A DNA stretch of 64,000 bases from Zeus faber (taxonomy: Eukaryota; Chordata; Actinopteri; Zeiformes; Zeidae), in NCBI GenBank assembly GCA_960531495.1, contig OY482866.1, positions 2,533,201 through 2,597,200 on the forward strand, written 5' to 3'. The notes beneath the pieces are model-generated. The model had not been told where the DNA came from. It saw only the letters and a list, made by a program, of their open reading frames with translations, and ran no database searches. Positions 48,462-61,498 of this stretch are shown here, one piece after another (the stretch's first letter is position 1; the number at the start of each line of letters is the position of its first letter). Position numbers and translations under genes: made by a program.

Positions 48462-48917
48462 ATGGAGACAGGCCAGTTCAACCCAGGAAGAAGAGTGGGC
48501 GCCACCACCCGGACCCCCTAACACCCCTGTGGGACCCCGGGACCCCCCCATGACCACAGGACAAAGCACCACGGACGTCCAGACAGCTGTCGGGCACCCA
48601 CCCAACCATAGAGCCCCGGTGAGACCAGGGGGACCCCCACATGCCCCAAAGCACCCATACGGTGCCCTGATTTAGGAAGACTCAAGTATATGGAGACAGG
48701 CCAGTTCAACCCATGAACAAGAGTGGGCGTCACCTCCCGGCCCCCCTAACACCCCTGTGGGACCCCGGGACCCCCCGATGACCACAGGACTAAGTGCCAC
48801 GGACGTCCCCACAGCTGTCGGGCACCCACCCAACCATAGAGCCCTGGTGAGACCAGGGGGACCCCCACATGCCCCAATGCACCCATACAGTGCCCCGACT
48901 CAGGAAGACTCAAGTGT
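48462..48917 (-). repeat. Tandem duplication of 228 bp in the L1 3' UTR
   Basis: Unit starts ATGGAGACAGGCCAGTTCAA are at 48462 and 48690, 228 bp apart, and the units match closely over their length, including GACAGCTGTCGGGCACCCAC. A run of 19 C lies just upstream at 48443-48461. The strand is C-rich here, hence G-rich in the LINE sense. Confidence 0.95.
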
Positions 48918-50186
48918 ATTGGATGGAGTTATGTCAGTGATAAAAGCAGCCCATTTTTCATTAAATGAATAAACTTTATTTTTGGATATTGCGAATAGTT
49001 TCTCCATTGAGATGTATTCTATCAATAAATGTAACCATTGGGCGTGGTGAAATTATTGCTGTTTTTCCAATTCAGTAATATTACTGTATTTTCTTGGCAA
49101 TTGTTTGGGCAATCAAAATGGGTTAGTTGTGTTTAAGTGGTGGGTCAACTGAGGAGAGGTCACTGAGGAGACATACAGTCAGGGAGACTGGAATGCTGTG
49201 ACCAGGAAGGGTCTATAGCTTCTTGGTGATGTTGGTCCAGAATGTTTCAATAATAGGGCAGAGCCAGATGGCATGAGAGTAGTCATCTCTGGTATCAAGG
49301 AAACAGTGAGAGCCAATTTCTTTATCCACAAAACCCATTTTGAACATTTTGTGTTGGGTGATATGAACTCTGTGCACAATCTTAAATTGGATGAGTTGCA
49401 TTTTGGGATTGCGGGTCATAGAAAAGGTGTTTCAAATAAGCTTCCACAGGTTGATATCGGTGGAAACAGCAAGGTCTCTTTCCCATTTCATGGTAGGTAA
49501 AAATAATAATAATTAATTAATATATAATTTATAATATTAACTAATAATTAAAAATAATATTTAGTTTTTAATAAAATTTTATATATTCTGGAAAATAGAT
49601 TTTTTTAACTACTGGAGTTGAAGAAATTGAAGGAAGCTGTGGCCGCCGATACCTTTGGGTTAAGTTTGGGGAGGATATAAGCCAATTGTTTTCAAAAGTG
49701 TGTTCCGGATGAGTTATTCCTTGTCTTTTCCAAGAACTGAAGATTATTGGTCTGTTTTTAACCAGAAAATCCGGATTGTGCCAGATTGGAGTGAATTGTT
49801 TGGAGATGGACCACTGAGTTTGAGGAATCTCCACCAGGCTGACAGAGTCATTGCGATTAATGTTTTTTTTTTTAAGCAATTATGTTTCCTTATTGATTCA
49901 GTAAGAAATGGGAGATCAGATATTGATTACTCCTGACATTCTGTTTGTCAATGTCTCTCCTTCCATGGCCCAATTGTTGCTCTGGTTGTAATTAATCAAT
50001 TACATATTGAAGATGGTTTGCTAAATCTTGTTTTTTCTGTAGTGTTGTTTATCTGTAGTGTTGCTAATTTAATTATTGGTTTCTTGTATTTCCAATAGAA
50101 TTATTGGTTATTGAGTCTAGAGTATTAAACCAATGTACTGTTGGTTGGACAGGGGTCATTGAAAATATATACAGTATATACATAGG

Positions 50187-51557
50187 CATCGCGTTCCAAA
50201 TTATCATGCAAATGATATTTCAACCGTTAAGGGTATAATTTGAATGTTATTGAACAAACCTCCCAATGATAACAATATTTTTTTCAAAAATAAAAAACTC
50301 AAAACGCACTGTTCCAAATGATTATGCACAATAGAGTTTCAAAACATTTTATAGGTTGTAAAGAACTGAAAATGGTCATTTGTTGAATTTGAGCATTAGG
50401 AGGTCATATTTACTGAAATCAAAATCCATTTCAATCAAAAACATCTTAACAGGCCAAGTTACATGTTAACATAGGACCCCTTCTTTGATATCACCTTCAC
50501 AATTCTTGCATCCATTGAACTTGTGAGTTTTTGGAGAGTTTCTGCTTGAATTCCTTTGCAGGATGTCAGAATAGCCTCCCAGAGCTGCTGCTTTGATGTG
50601 AACTGCCTCCCACCCTCATAGATCTTTTGATTGAGGATGCTCCAAAGGTTCTCAATAGGGTTGAGGTCAGGGGAGGATGGGGGCCACACCATGAGTTTCT
50701 CTCCTTTTATGCCCATCGGAGACAATGACCCAGAGGTATTCTTCGCAGATGAGATGGTGCATTGTCCTGCATGAGGATGATTTTGCTACGGAAGGCACGG
50801 TTCTTCTTATTGTACCATGGAAGAAAGTGGTCAGTCAGAAATACTATATAGAAATACTCCATATACTTTGCCGAGGTCATTTTCACACCTTCAGGGACCC
50901 TAAAGGGGCCTACCAGCTCTCTTCCCCTGACTCCATCCATCTGGACCATCCAGGGTTGCACGGTACTCATCAGTAAACAAGACTGTTTGAAAATTAGTCT
51001 TTATGTATTTCTGGGCCCACTGCAACCGTTTCTGCTTGTGAGCATTGGTTAGGGGTGGCCAAATAGTAGGTTTATGCACAACTGCAAGCCTCTGGAGGAT
51101 CTTACACCTTGAGGTTCGCGGGACTCCAGAGGCACCAGCAGCTTCAAATACTCTCTTAATCTGATGAATTTGTCTGGCACAAACCCATCTGTGCTCATCA
51201 GCCACAAATCTCTTCACGGTACGATGATCACGCTTAAGTTTTTGTGAAATATCTAATGTTTTCATACATTGTCCAAGGCATCCCACTATTTGGCGCTTTT
51301 CGGCAGCAGAGAGGTCCTTTTTCTTTCCCATTTTGCTTGACACCTGTGGCCTGCTTAATAATGTGGAACGTCCCTCTTAAGTAGTTTTCCTTTAATTGGG
51401 CTCACCTGGCAAACTAATTATCACAGGTGTCTGAGATTGATTTCAGTGATCCAAAGAGCCCTGAGACACAATACCATCAATGAGTTTACTTGAAAAACAA
51501 AACATTTAATGTTTAGGACACTTAAATCCAATTTGCATAATAATTTGGAACGCGGTA
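50187..51557 (-). mobile_element. Tc1-like transposon (family A), near full length
   Basis: The terminal repeats are CGCGTTCCAAATTATCATGC (from 50189) and the complement CGCGTTCCAAATTATTATGC at the right end, with TA next to the right end. It contains the transposase relic on the - strand. It is inserted into the L1 copy: L1 coding flanks both sides. Siblings are at 1-578 and 8461-9048. Confidence 0.9.
50459..51343 (-). pseudogene. Tc1-like transposase (family A), broken
   Basis: The N-terminal part (51343-50900) starts MGKKKDLSAAEKRQIVG a few codons in, with HTH features (LKRDHRTVKRFV) and the first catalytic Asp in VLFTDEYRATLDG. The sequence then jumps after DGPDGWS, consistent with an internal deletion near 50930. 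It resumes in another frame with KYMEYFYIVFLTDHFLPWYNKK and the second Asp in ILMQDNAPSH. A further frame change follows before the last block, [14 protein letters not shown], with the third acidic residue (about 50690). All three catalytic residues are present but in different frames. Confidence 0.88.
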
Positions 51558-53345
51558 TAGTGTATCTTTGGTAGTATATTCATTTTCACTGCTGCTGTCC
51601 TACCAATTAGTGAGATGGGTAGGCTGTTCCATCAAATCCATCTTCTTAAATGGATTCTAGCAATGGAGTAAAGTTAAGGGTAAACAAATCTGACAGATTG
51701 GTGGAGATATCAATACCAAGGTATCTAATGTTGTCGTTGTGATGGTCAAGGGAAGTTTCTGGGTTACAGCATTCCAGTCCTCCCCACTGACTGGTACCAT
51801 GGTTTTAGTTTACTTTATTGAATAGTCTGAGATAGCTGTGTATTTAGATATAAAATTGAACACTTCCAATAGGGGTGATATTGGGTTCCGTAAGTACAAC
51901 AAAATGTCGTCTGCATGCAAACCGATTTTGTGAAGAGTTTCCTGTCTATATGCCAACAATATTAGTTTTGACGAATGGCCGCCACCAAGGATTCAATAAA
52001 GATGGTGAATAGTAAAGGGGAGAGCAGACATCCTTGTCTTGTGCTGCATTGTAGAGTTATATTAAAAACAAGTTGGTGATGACAGAAGCAGATGGTGAGT
52101 TGTACAGGATTCTGATCCATTGAATGAGTGACTCTCCAAAGCCAAATTTGTTTTGGGTGGAAAAGAGATATTTCCAATTCACTCTGGCAAATGCCTTTTT
52201 GGCATCTCAAGAGGCAATAACACATATTGCTGGATGACTTTCTGCCATAGGTTTGCCTGTTTGGTCTGGGTGAAGTATGAATGGATTTACTTTTTCTATT
52301 CTGTTGGTTAGTGTTTCACTAATAATCTTTAAATCGCAATTAATTTGGCTTATGGGTCTATAGCTGGAGGTGAGGGTTTGAGCCAAACCGAAATGAGACC
52401 AATATGTCCAGAGGCATAGTGGAGGTTGACTTAATCGCTGTAACCATTCTGATGAATAATGGGGATATAAGTGGCCAGAAGTGTTTATAGAATTCCACTG
52501 GGTAGCCATTTGATCCAGGTGCTGTGGTATTGTTAGGCATAGAGAAGAGAGCTTTCCTGAGTTCTTATAGAGTCAGCGGTTGATCTGATGTGATAGCCTG
52601 CTCTGTGGAAAGTTTAGGGAAGTCAATATCATCAAGAAATTAGTTAATGTTTCATATATTTGATTCATTATCTGAGTGATATAGCTTATTATAAAAGTCT
52701 CTGAATATGTTATTGAAGTCTTGTGGGGTGTATGTTATCCTACCCTGTGGATCTTTGATTTTTCTCTTTCGCATTTAAATTGATTGGCAAGAAATTTACC
52801 TGTTTTGTCACTAAATTCAAAATAATTTGCTCTTGTTCGTTGCAGAATTGTGTATTTTGATGGCTGATATTATCAAGTTGAGATGTAATTGTCCGGATCT
52901 CATTTCGGATTTTCTCAGTGGGTGGGTGGGCTTGTTGGGAGTGCAAGTCTTTTAAACGTTGTTGTAGTTTATTTTGGCATTCTTATCCTTTCCTCTTCTT
53001 GTCATTGGCGAAAGAAATAATACTACTTCTTATAACTGCCATAGCCGTTTCCCAGAATAAGGATTGTGATATTTCTGCAGAGTCATTTCAATGAAGGAAG
53101 TGAATTCTATGGAAAATAAATGGTTAAATTCTTTATCTGTCAAAAGCGAGGTGTTAAACCACCACTTTCAATTAAGAGGTTGAAACTAATCGGCCCGTGA
53201 TCGGAGATTACAATAGAGTGGATTTCAGGATTAGTGATTTTGGACATTACAGAGTTACTTGTCAAGAAAATGTCAATTCTCGAGAAGCTTTGGTCGGGTG
53301 GTGAATAATATTTGTATTCTCTATTATGTGGATTATTTGATCGCC

Positions 53346-54079
53346 AATAATCACTGTCCTGACAGTGGGGACAAAACGGAACGGAACGGATCTCGAAAGT
53401 TGCTTAACTCAGTTGTGTTTAGAAAAATTGTTTCATACATGTCGGAAACGAACGAAAAGAAATAGATCTAAAATAAAAAGACAGGCATGGGAGCCTTCAT
53501 GTGCCACTGTCTGGAGGAAAAATAAATAAATTATTCAGCACTCTGGAGTGGTGATCCGCTCCGGAGTGCTGCTCTGTTTGCCCACAGTGGAAAAATGCAG
53601 AGCACTGGAGCTAGATATTTTCTTTCTTTTTTTTTATTTTCATGTCTTTTCTTTTTTTTGAGAACCTTCCCCTTTTAATAGTCTCTGCACGGGACTGTAA
53701 AGCGGGGAAGTCACCTGTGGTTACTGGACAGCTCTGAGTGGAGAGGGCAAGAGCTATCTCTCTCTCTCTCTCTCTTTCTCCCTCACTGGGCATTTTTTAT
53801 TCTCGACTGCCCCCTGTCGGTCCGGTGAATACTACAATTTCCTGGCTGGGTAATATTTTTCTCAAAGCCCTGCGCCATAATGACTCCTGTTGATACAATT
53901 ACAAGACTGCAGTTTTTTCAGTTCTTATCAATAAGACAATCTTAATCGATTAAATACTTATAAGCAATTAATCGATAGTTGATTAGTTGTTAAAATCCCT
54001 AATTTAGATAGAATATTGAGGTACTAAACTTGTCATCTAAAAGTAGATCTGGAAAACACGTCTGTCAAACAGATCATAC
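53346..54079. other. ache intronic DNA, no gene
   Basis: It contains a (CT)n tract at 53757-53776 and a T-rich stretch at 53620-53660. No recognisable element or exon. Confidence 0.45.
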
Positions 54080-55680
54080 TCTGCTTGGCGGTGGGCTGTT
54101 TTGACCTTAGGTATACTGGCAACAGAACCCAAATGTAGACACGGGAGACAGACAGAAGTTTTAACAGAGTTTTTACTGCAGACTGGGGAAAGGTACAGGC
54201 TCAGGTAAATCCAGGGAGAACAGGCAGACACGTTGGCAGAGGAAGCTGGTGGCTGACAAACAGGAGCTGGTCGGACTGGAAGATCCGAAACCGTTAACAA
54301 GGGAACATAGGAGAGAGGCTAGAAGCATAGTCAGTTGTCGAAGATGATCTGGCACCAGAGGAAGGGAACAGCAGAGCTTATATGCGGGACTCTAATTGCT
54401 GGCAGCTGCTGTTCCCAAAGTGGAGTGAGCCTGAAGCTTATCTTAGAGGAATGATGTACTGCAAATCCTGGAACCAAACAACTTCAGGAACAAACATGCA
54501 TTTTGCAGGCGTCACGTTGCTGACCTAAGCCATCCTTGATCGCTGCCTTAACTTCCCAGGTGACCGCAGAGAAAACATGTGGTAGATATGATGGGTTCAG
54601 GTTGACGTGGCATGTCTTCCAGGCCGGTCTCTTCCGGGCTGAGAGCATCTGGTTTGCCATTTTTGGAACATGGGCAATAGGAGAGGTTGAAATATACCTC
54701 CATCTTGCTTGTTGCTAGTTAAACCGTCTGTACTCCCAAACTCTTCTGGTCAGTCCATACTAGGAAATGTTGCTCAGCCCCCTCCAACCAATGTCTCCAG
54801 TCTTCCAAGGCCATCGGCAGCAGGAATTACCTGTTGCTGGAGTCATCATTTTTCTCTCTCAAGGAGAGTCAGTGAGAGAAGAAGGCCCAAGGATGGAGCT
54901 TCTGGTCCTTGGAGGAATGCTTGGAAAGAACAGCCCCCACATCTGAGGCGTCCAAATCTACTGCAAACTGGAGAGCAGAATCAGGGTGGATAACAATGGG
55001 AGCCAAGGTGAAACTATGCTTGAGCTCCAGGAAGGCCCTGCCAGCCTCATGACAATCATGAGAAGGTAGTGGCACAAGAAATTAGTACAGTGAGGGGTAC
55101 CGCAAAGGCGCTGTAACTGTGAATGAAGAAGCAGTAGAAGTTAGCAAACCCCAGAGCATGCTGCATTTCTTATGTGTGGTAGGTTGGGGCCAATCTACCA
55201 TTGCATTATCTTGGCAGGATCTATTTCATTGTGCCCCTCAGAGATGATTTAACCCAGGAAAGAAAGATTCTTAACGTGAAATGTTCTATGACACGTCTGT
55301 GCATTTTCAGAGTAATTGACATGGAGTAAGTTAGGCAGGAGAAACTCAGCACTTTTTTCAACACCAAACAGAATCAACATCATATAAAGATAAGTTTTAC
55401 GCACAATACAAATACAGGTTCAGAAAATGTCACCCTTGTTCTGATGTTGCCGTCCAGCCTCACTGTCAGGAGAGACACATTCAAGCTTTGAAAGTATCTG
55501 TTATTCAGCTCAATCTCCATTAGCTGCCATTCTAGTTGAGCCACTGTTCACCTGCAAATGGTGCCAAAACCACACCCCACCCCACTACCACACACGCATT
55601 GGAAAGTCCAAATAGCAGAACCAGGTAATATACATAATTCCCACTTGGGTGTTGAATGCAGTCTTCCACAGACTCCACAC
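54080..55680 (-). mobile_element. Ty3/gypsy relic with LTR-like end
   Basis: On the - strand: an RT fragment (LWKTAFNTQVG near 55670-55640, family [11 protein letters not shown]), an RNase H fragment (54990-54870: LHPWAFFSH preceded by [15 protein letters not shown]), then FNLSYCPCSKNGKPDALS near 54690-54635, matching the RNase H/integrase linker. An LTR-like stretch follows (54520-54080) with CAGAACCCAAATGTAGACAC at its distal part. Integrase is deleted. The RT and RNase H parts are separated by unrelated sequence at about 55310-55600. It is a different copy from the one at 11826-17076. Confidence 0.72.
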
Positions 55681-55840
55681 TTCATGTGACATAGAGAAGA
55701 GGGATGATAGGAAATGGGGAACAGACACAGAAGGGAACGCTGAGGTGAAAAGCAGGTGGGGAGAGGAGCCTAGGTCAGCCGTGACACACCCAAAACTATT
55801 TTGTTTTGACCCACCAATTGCCACTTAGGGCTATATTTAG

Positions 55841-57123
<1,283 letters not shown>

Positions 57124-57191
57124 GTTCCTTTTTTACACCGCCCGCTCAAGTAGCCTTTCTGCTACTTGAGGGGGCGGCGTAAAAAAGGAAC
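57124..57191. repeat. Near-perfect hairpin, 31-bp arms
   Basis: The arms at 57124-57154 and 57161-57191 match in 29 of 31 positions with a 6-base loop (CTTTCT). The arm starts GTTCCTTTTTTAC and ends CTCAAGTAGC. Confidence 0.93.
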
Positions 57192-57620
57192 ACCTCATTC
57201 TTATGACAACATTCTTTTAGTTGCAGCTTTTCAAATTAGTTTTGTTTTCTGTACTATTTAAAGTTTTCATTTTAGTTTTATATCATAAAAACTATTGCAA
57301 ACAATAATACAGTTGATCTGAAATTGTATTGCACTGAAATTAGAGGGTTACACACAGAATCCCAGTCATGCCAAACAACTTCACACACTGGTTGACTACT
57401 GAGCTACAACAATGGCAACAAGCTTATTGTATATTTCCCTGAGGTGCCCATGGAGCAGGTGGCCATGTTCATGTTTCAATTAATTAGGCTTGCTACACCT
57501 CTAAAAGGCTCAACAGTGAGTTCTGGTGTCCCAGTTCTGTCGTGGTAATTTCTGTAATTAAGGATCGTGAACAAATTTGTTGTTGTGTGTATATTTATTT
57601 TAGAGGAACAGACTTAGTCT
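57192..57620. other. ache intronic DNA, no gene
   Basis: AT-rich with no recognised element. The left boundary of the LINE that follows is uncertain within 57540-57890. Confidence 0.4.
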
Positions 57621-57887
57621 TTGCAAAGAGAGGAGAGGGAGAGAGCGAATGGCAGGACGCAGCCTGTAGTCGAGCTCCCCCGTCCCTGCTGGATACAGGT
57701 AGTACACGTGTATATATGTGGTGCGATGTGTGAGAGGGGCCAAGAAAGGAGCGTCCACGTCGCGGCCCTGGGAGTATTGATGAGATCGACGATATCGGCA
57801 AGATCACCACTACAAGCAGCAGTTACAAGCTACGCTGAAAGCTGTAAGCTACAAGCCACAAAGCTACAGAACACAAGAGAAAACATC

Positions 57888-58600
57888 ATGCCTGGAGATA
57901 TTGCATTGCATTGCATTGCATTGCATTTAGCAGACAGAGATAGACACAAAGGTCGATGTCGGAAACGAGGAACCTCCTCAAGACCAGCATTGACAGTCAT
58001 ATCTGTGAACATTGAAGGGTTCTCCTCTGCAAAACAAACCATCTTAGCCGATCTATGCAGCAAGCAACACTGTGATGTTCTCTGCTTGCAAGAGACTCAC
58101 AGAGGGAGTGAAAATAACCGCCCCACCATACCAGGAATGGTCCTGGCCACTGAGCGACCTTACCCGCAGTACGGCAGTGCTATATTTGTAAAAACAGGGT
58201 TAGCTATAGAAGATACAGATATGTCAGACGACCACGACATCGAAGTCCTATCCGTTGAGCTAAGCAGTGCTGTAGTAACATCTGTCTATAAACCACCACC
58301 TGTAGACTTTATATTTTCCCAGCCAATCCCCAAAGTACACAGCAAACCACAGATCATCATTGGGGACTTCAATAGCCACAGCACCCAGTGGGGCTACCCT
58401 GAAATGAACGAAGCAGTAGAGGACTGGATGGATACTAACCAACTAAGTCTTATCCATGACCCCAAGCTACCACACTCGTTTTTCAGTGCTTGCTGGAAAC
58501 GTGGCTATAATCCAGACCTCACCATGGTCACAAGTAACTGTGTGGACTGTGTAAAAAGACTGTGCTGGACCCTATTCCATCAAGCCAACACCGTCCCATT
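57888..58600 (+). pseudogene. Jockey-like LINE endonuclease domain
   Basis: The frame carries ISVNIEGFSSAKQ, VLCLQETHRG (catalytic Glu), SAIFVKTGLAI, VVTSVYKPPP, QIIIGDFNSHSTQWG (GDFN catalytic Asp) and a GYNPDLTMV block. The SDH-type block (SSQHRPIGIQ) is already in the next frame, after a one-base shift near 58560. The preceding codons from 57621 are probably 5' UTR or ORF1 remnant; MPGDIALHC at 57888 is a reasonable start. Confidence 0.85.
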
Positions 58601-60550
58601 GGGATCCAAATTAATGCAGCTGTAGTCCTAACCATCGTGCCGTTTAAAAGGCGTTTCAACTACAAGAAAGCAGACTGGAAAGGCTTCACCAACGAGCTGG
58701 AAGAGAAAATCAAAAATATAATACCAGTTAGCAAGAACGACGACCAATTTGCTAACCTGGAACAATTTGCTAACCTTTTGAAAACTGCTTGGAAACACAT
58801 CCCACGAGGCTGTAGAGTTGAATATATACCTGGGCTTTCAAAGGACTGTGCAGGACTCTATGACAACTATGTCAGCATGTTTGAAGCAGATCCCATCTCA
58901 GATGAAACATCTGCCCAAGCTGAGAAGGTGATGGAAAACATTGCCCAAGAGCGAAGCAAGACCTGGAATGCTCTTATTGAGTCCACAGACATGTCAAAAA
59001 ATAGCAAGAAAGCATGGACACTTATTCACAAGCTAGGGGGTGATCCTAAAGCAGCTCCTCAGCACCCAAAAGTCACTGCCAACCAAGTTGCCAACCAATT
59101 GCTCTTGAATGGAAAGAGTGGAAAGAGAGGGAAAAAGACCAAGCTGAACCGCAAGAAATACATGGAGGACCCTGCTTTTACAAGACAGCTTACTATGGAA
59201 GAGCTGGGAGGGGGAATCTCTACCCTCAAACCAGGAAAGGCAATCGGATTGGATAACATCGCAACCGAACAGATCAGGCACTTCGGTCACAAGGCAAAGA
59301 CATGGCTTCTACAGCTTTACAATGAGTGCTAAACAACACACAAACTCCCTAACATCTGGAAGAAAGCCTACATTATAGCACTGCTGAAACTTGGGAAAGA
59401 TCCATCCGCTCCCAAGAACTTCAGACCAATCGCACTTTTGAGTCATACCGACAAGCTTTTCGAATGTCTGATCCTCAAGAGAATTGGCACCTTTGTTGAA
59501 GAACGCCTCATCCCTGAACAAGCAGGTTTCCGCCCTGGCAAGTCGACAACTAGCCAAGTACTCAACCTCACTGAGTACATCGAAGACGGCTATGAGGAAG
59601 GGATGGTAACTGGTGTGGTGCTTGTCGACCTCTCAGCTGCTTATGACACAGTCAACCACAGACGTCTCCTCAGCAAGATCCTGGAGACCACAAGGGACAT
59701 CCGTCTGACAGAACTGATCGAAAGCATGCTTGAAAACAGGAACTTTTTTGTTGAGCTTGGAGGAAAGAAAAGCAGGTGGCGAAGACTCAATAATGGCCTT
59801 CCACAGGGAAGTGTGCTTGCACCACTTCTCTTTAACATCTACACCAACGACCAACCAAAAAGTGCAGACACTCGCCGCTTCATCTATGCAGACGACCTTG
59901 GCATAGGTGCACAAGCCACTGACTTCAAAGTTGTGGAAGACAGACTCTCCAATGCTATGGCAGAGCTAACACCTTACTATGAAGAGAACCACCTACGTGC
60001 AAATCCATCTAAGACACAGGTGTGTGCCTTCCACCTGAGAAATCGTGAAGCCAAGCGCCAACTGAAGGTCAACTGGTAAGGAACCTCCCTCGAACATTGT
60101 GAGCACCCGGTCTACCTAGGGGTAACCCTGGACAGATGCCTCTCTTTTAAGACTCACATTGTGAAGACCAAGTGTAAAGTGAGTTCGAGGAACAACATCA
60201 CCCGCAAGCTCACTGGAACAACCTGGGGTGCTAATCCACAGACTCTGAAAGCAACCGCACTGGCTCTCTGCTACTCAGCTGCCGAGTATGCCTGGTCAGT
60301 ATGGGAGCGAGCTGCCCATGCCAAGAAGTTGGACCCCGCCCTCAATGCTAGCTGCCGCCTTATCACTGGCTGCCTGAAACCAACACCTACAGACCGGCTA
60401 TACATCCTGGCAGGCATAGCCTCACCAGAGATACGACGAAATGCAGCAAGCAAGAAAGAGCGGCGACAACAGTCCAATGATCAAAGACATCCTTCTTCGG
60501 CCATGTGCCAGCCAAAAGCCACCTTAAATCCAGGAAAAGTTTCCTGAAGA
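58562..60550 (+). pseudogene. Jockey-like LINE reverse transcriptase, two stops
   Basis: A single frame interrupted by stops at 59330-59332 and 60077-60079 carries LKPGKAIGLDNIATEQI, NFRPIALLSHTDKLFEC, EQAGFRPGKSTTSQVLN, VVLVDLSAAYDTVNHRRL (motif A), NGLPQGSVLAPLLFNIY, RFIYADDLGIGAQ (motif C intact), NPSKTQVCAFHLRNREAK and VYLGVTLDR. The active site is complete. The second stop may be one substitution (family-typical Asn/Lys codon to TAA), inferred from the surrounding conserved motif. Confidence 0.88.
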
Positions 60551-60639
60551 GCGTCCCACCTCTCAGAACACCGAGCGCAAGCAGTGAAAGAGTCACTCGG
60601 TAGGAAGAAAGACTTGACAACCTCCCACCAGAAACAACA

Positions 60640-60924
60640 ATGGAGCTAAAGGCGAGCGAGGCACTGCATCCTGGAGCAGACACCAACTACGCAGTGTGGA
60701 AATGCCTTAACAGACTAAGATGTGGTGTTGGACGTGCAAAAGCCACTCTTGCCAAATGGGGATACCTGATGGGGGACGTTGTGTGTGACTGTGGCACTGG
60801 ACCACAGACCATGGAGCACCTCCTGATATGTCCCCTGCTGGAACAGCCCTGCACAGCATCGGACTTAGCAGAGTTTAATGAGAAGGGACAGCAATGTGTT
60901 CAGCTGTGGCTGAACCACATCTAG
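60640..60924 (+). pseudogene. Jockey-like LINE ORF2 C-terminus
   Basis: The frame carries a Cys/His motif C-x-C-x8-H-x3-C at 60784-60831 (CDCGTGPQTMEHLLIC) and ends at a stop at 60922-60924. It is in a different frame from the RT, so a shift lies in 60490-60640. Confidence 0.8.
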
Positions 60925-60975
60925 CCAAGCCTTGTAACTGACTGTTTTGTGGACACGACAAGAAGATGTGTGAGA

Positions 60976-61498
60976 CAGTTGGGGTGGGGTAATGCACTGC
61001 CCTGTCTGTTGATGACCTTGAAGTCCTTGTAAGAATTTGCCTTTAAATATGTGTCTTTGTGCGTTCTGCAAGCAGGTCACAGGTGTTCCTTGTTATGGGA
61101 ATAGTGCGTCCTTACCTAGGGTGCATGCTGTTCAGATAGTGCTTGGCAAACATGTTATTGTGGAAGCGAAAAAAGGAGGATTTTGCCTACACATATCCCT
61201 CCTTTTGTTTATATTTAAACAACAGTACGAAAGAAAATCATCTAAAAGAAACAGCAAAATATGAACACACTTACAATATTTTGCTGTTTTCACCTATTTT
61301 TATCTATCATTCTATTATGTCTAAATAACAGTAACAGCAAAGCATTAGCACTCAAAAATTAAGCAGATAGTCGACAGATATATAGAAAACCTCCATCGGC
61401 GAACCCGAGAACATCAAGGGACTCACACCCGAAGGTTTAAGAGACCCCATCATAAAGGGAAGAGGGACAGAGGTCCCTAGCAAGCTGTGGAATTGTCG
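60976..61498. other. ache intronic DNA, no gene
   Basis: No exon or recognised element. A purine-rich GAAAAAAGGAGG at about 61167-61179 was considered as a polypurine tract for the retroviral relic but is on the wrong strand for it. Confidence 0.4.

Larger units (their letters stand above)
47790..53345 (-). mobile_element. L1-clade LINE, 5' truncated, split by a Tc1 insertion
   Basis: On the - strand there is an endonuclease C-terminal stretch (53330-53150: SFSRIDIFL, IVISDHGPISF), linker (52946-52740), RT fingers (52540-52360: MPNNTTAPGSNGYPVEFYKHFWP), RT palm (52080-51960: STRQGCLLSPLLFTIFIESL), then, after the Tc1 at 50187-51557, the C-terminal region (49880-49180: QFKIVHRVHITQHKMFKMGF and a CPIIETFW zinc-knuckle-like end). 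A G-rich 3' UTR runs about 48960-47790. The L1-type RQGCPLSPLLF signature separates it from the CR1/L2 and RTE elements here. Stops and frame changes are frequent. Confidence 0.85.
57621..60975 (+). mobile_element. Jockey-like non-LTR retrotransposon, nearly full length
   Basis: Carries an endonuclease, RT and a C-terminal Cys/His motif on the + strand. It ends near GTGGACACGACAAGAAGATG (60951-60970), an ending known from Daphne/jockey-like LINEs. A (ATTGC)n tract lies near 57900-57926. Only a few lesions separate it from a continuous ORF2: a frame change near 58560, a stop at 59330-59332, a stop at 60077-60079 and a frame change between 60490 and 60640. Confidence 0.87.

Noticed and set aside
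47900-48560. Pro/His-rich open frames in several phases
   Set aside because: They arise from the C-rich complement of the L1 3' UTR.
61160-61180. Purine-rich tract as the polypurine tract of the env relic
   Set aside because: It is purine-rich on the + strand while env is on the - strand, and no LTR follows.
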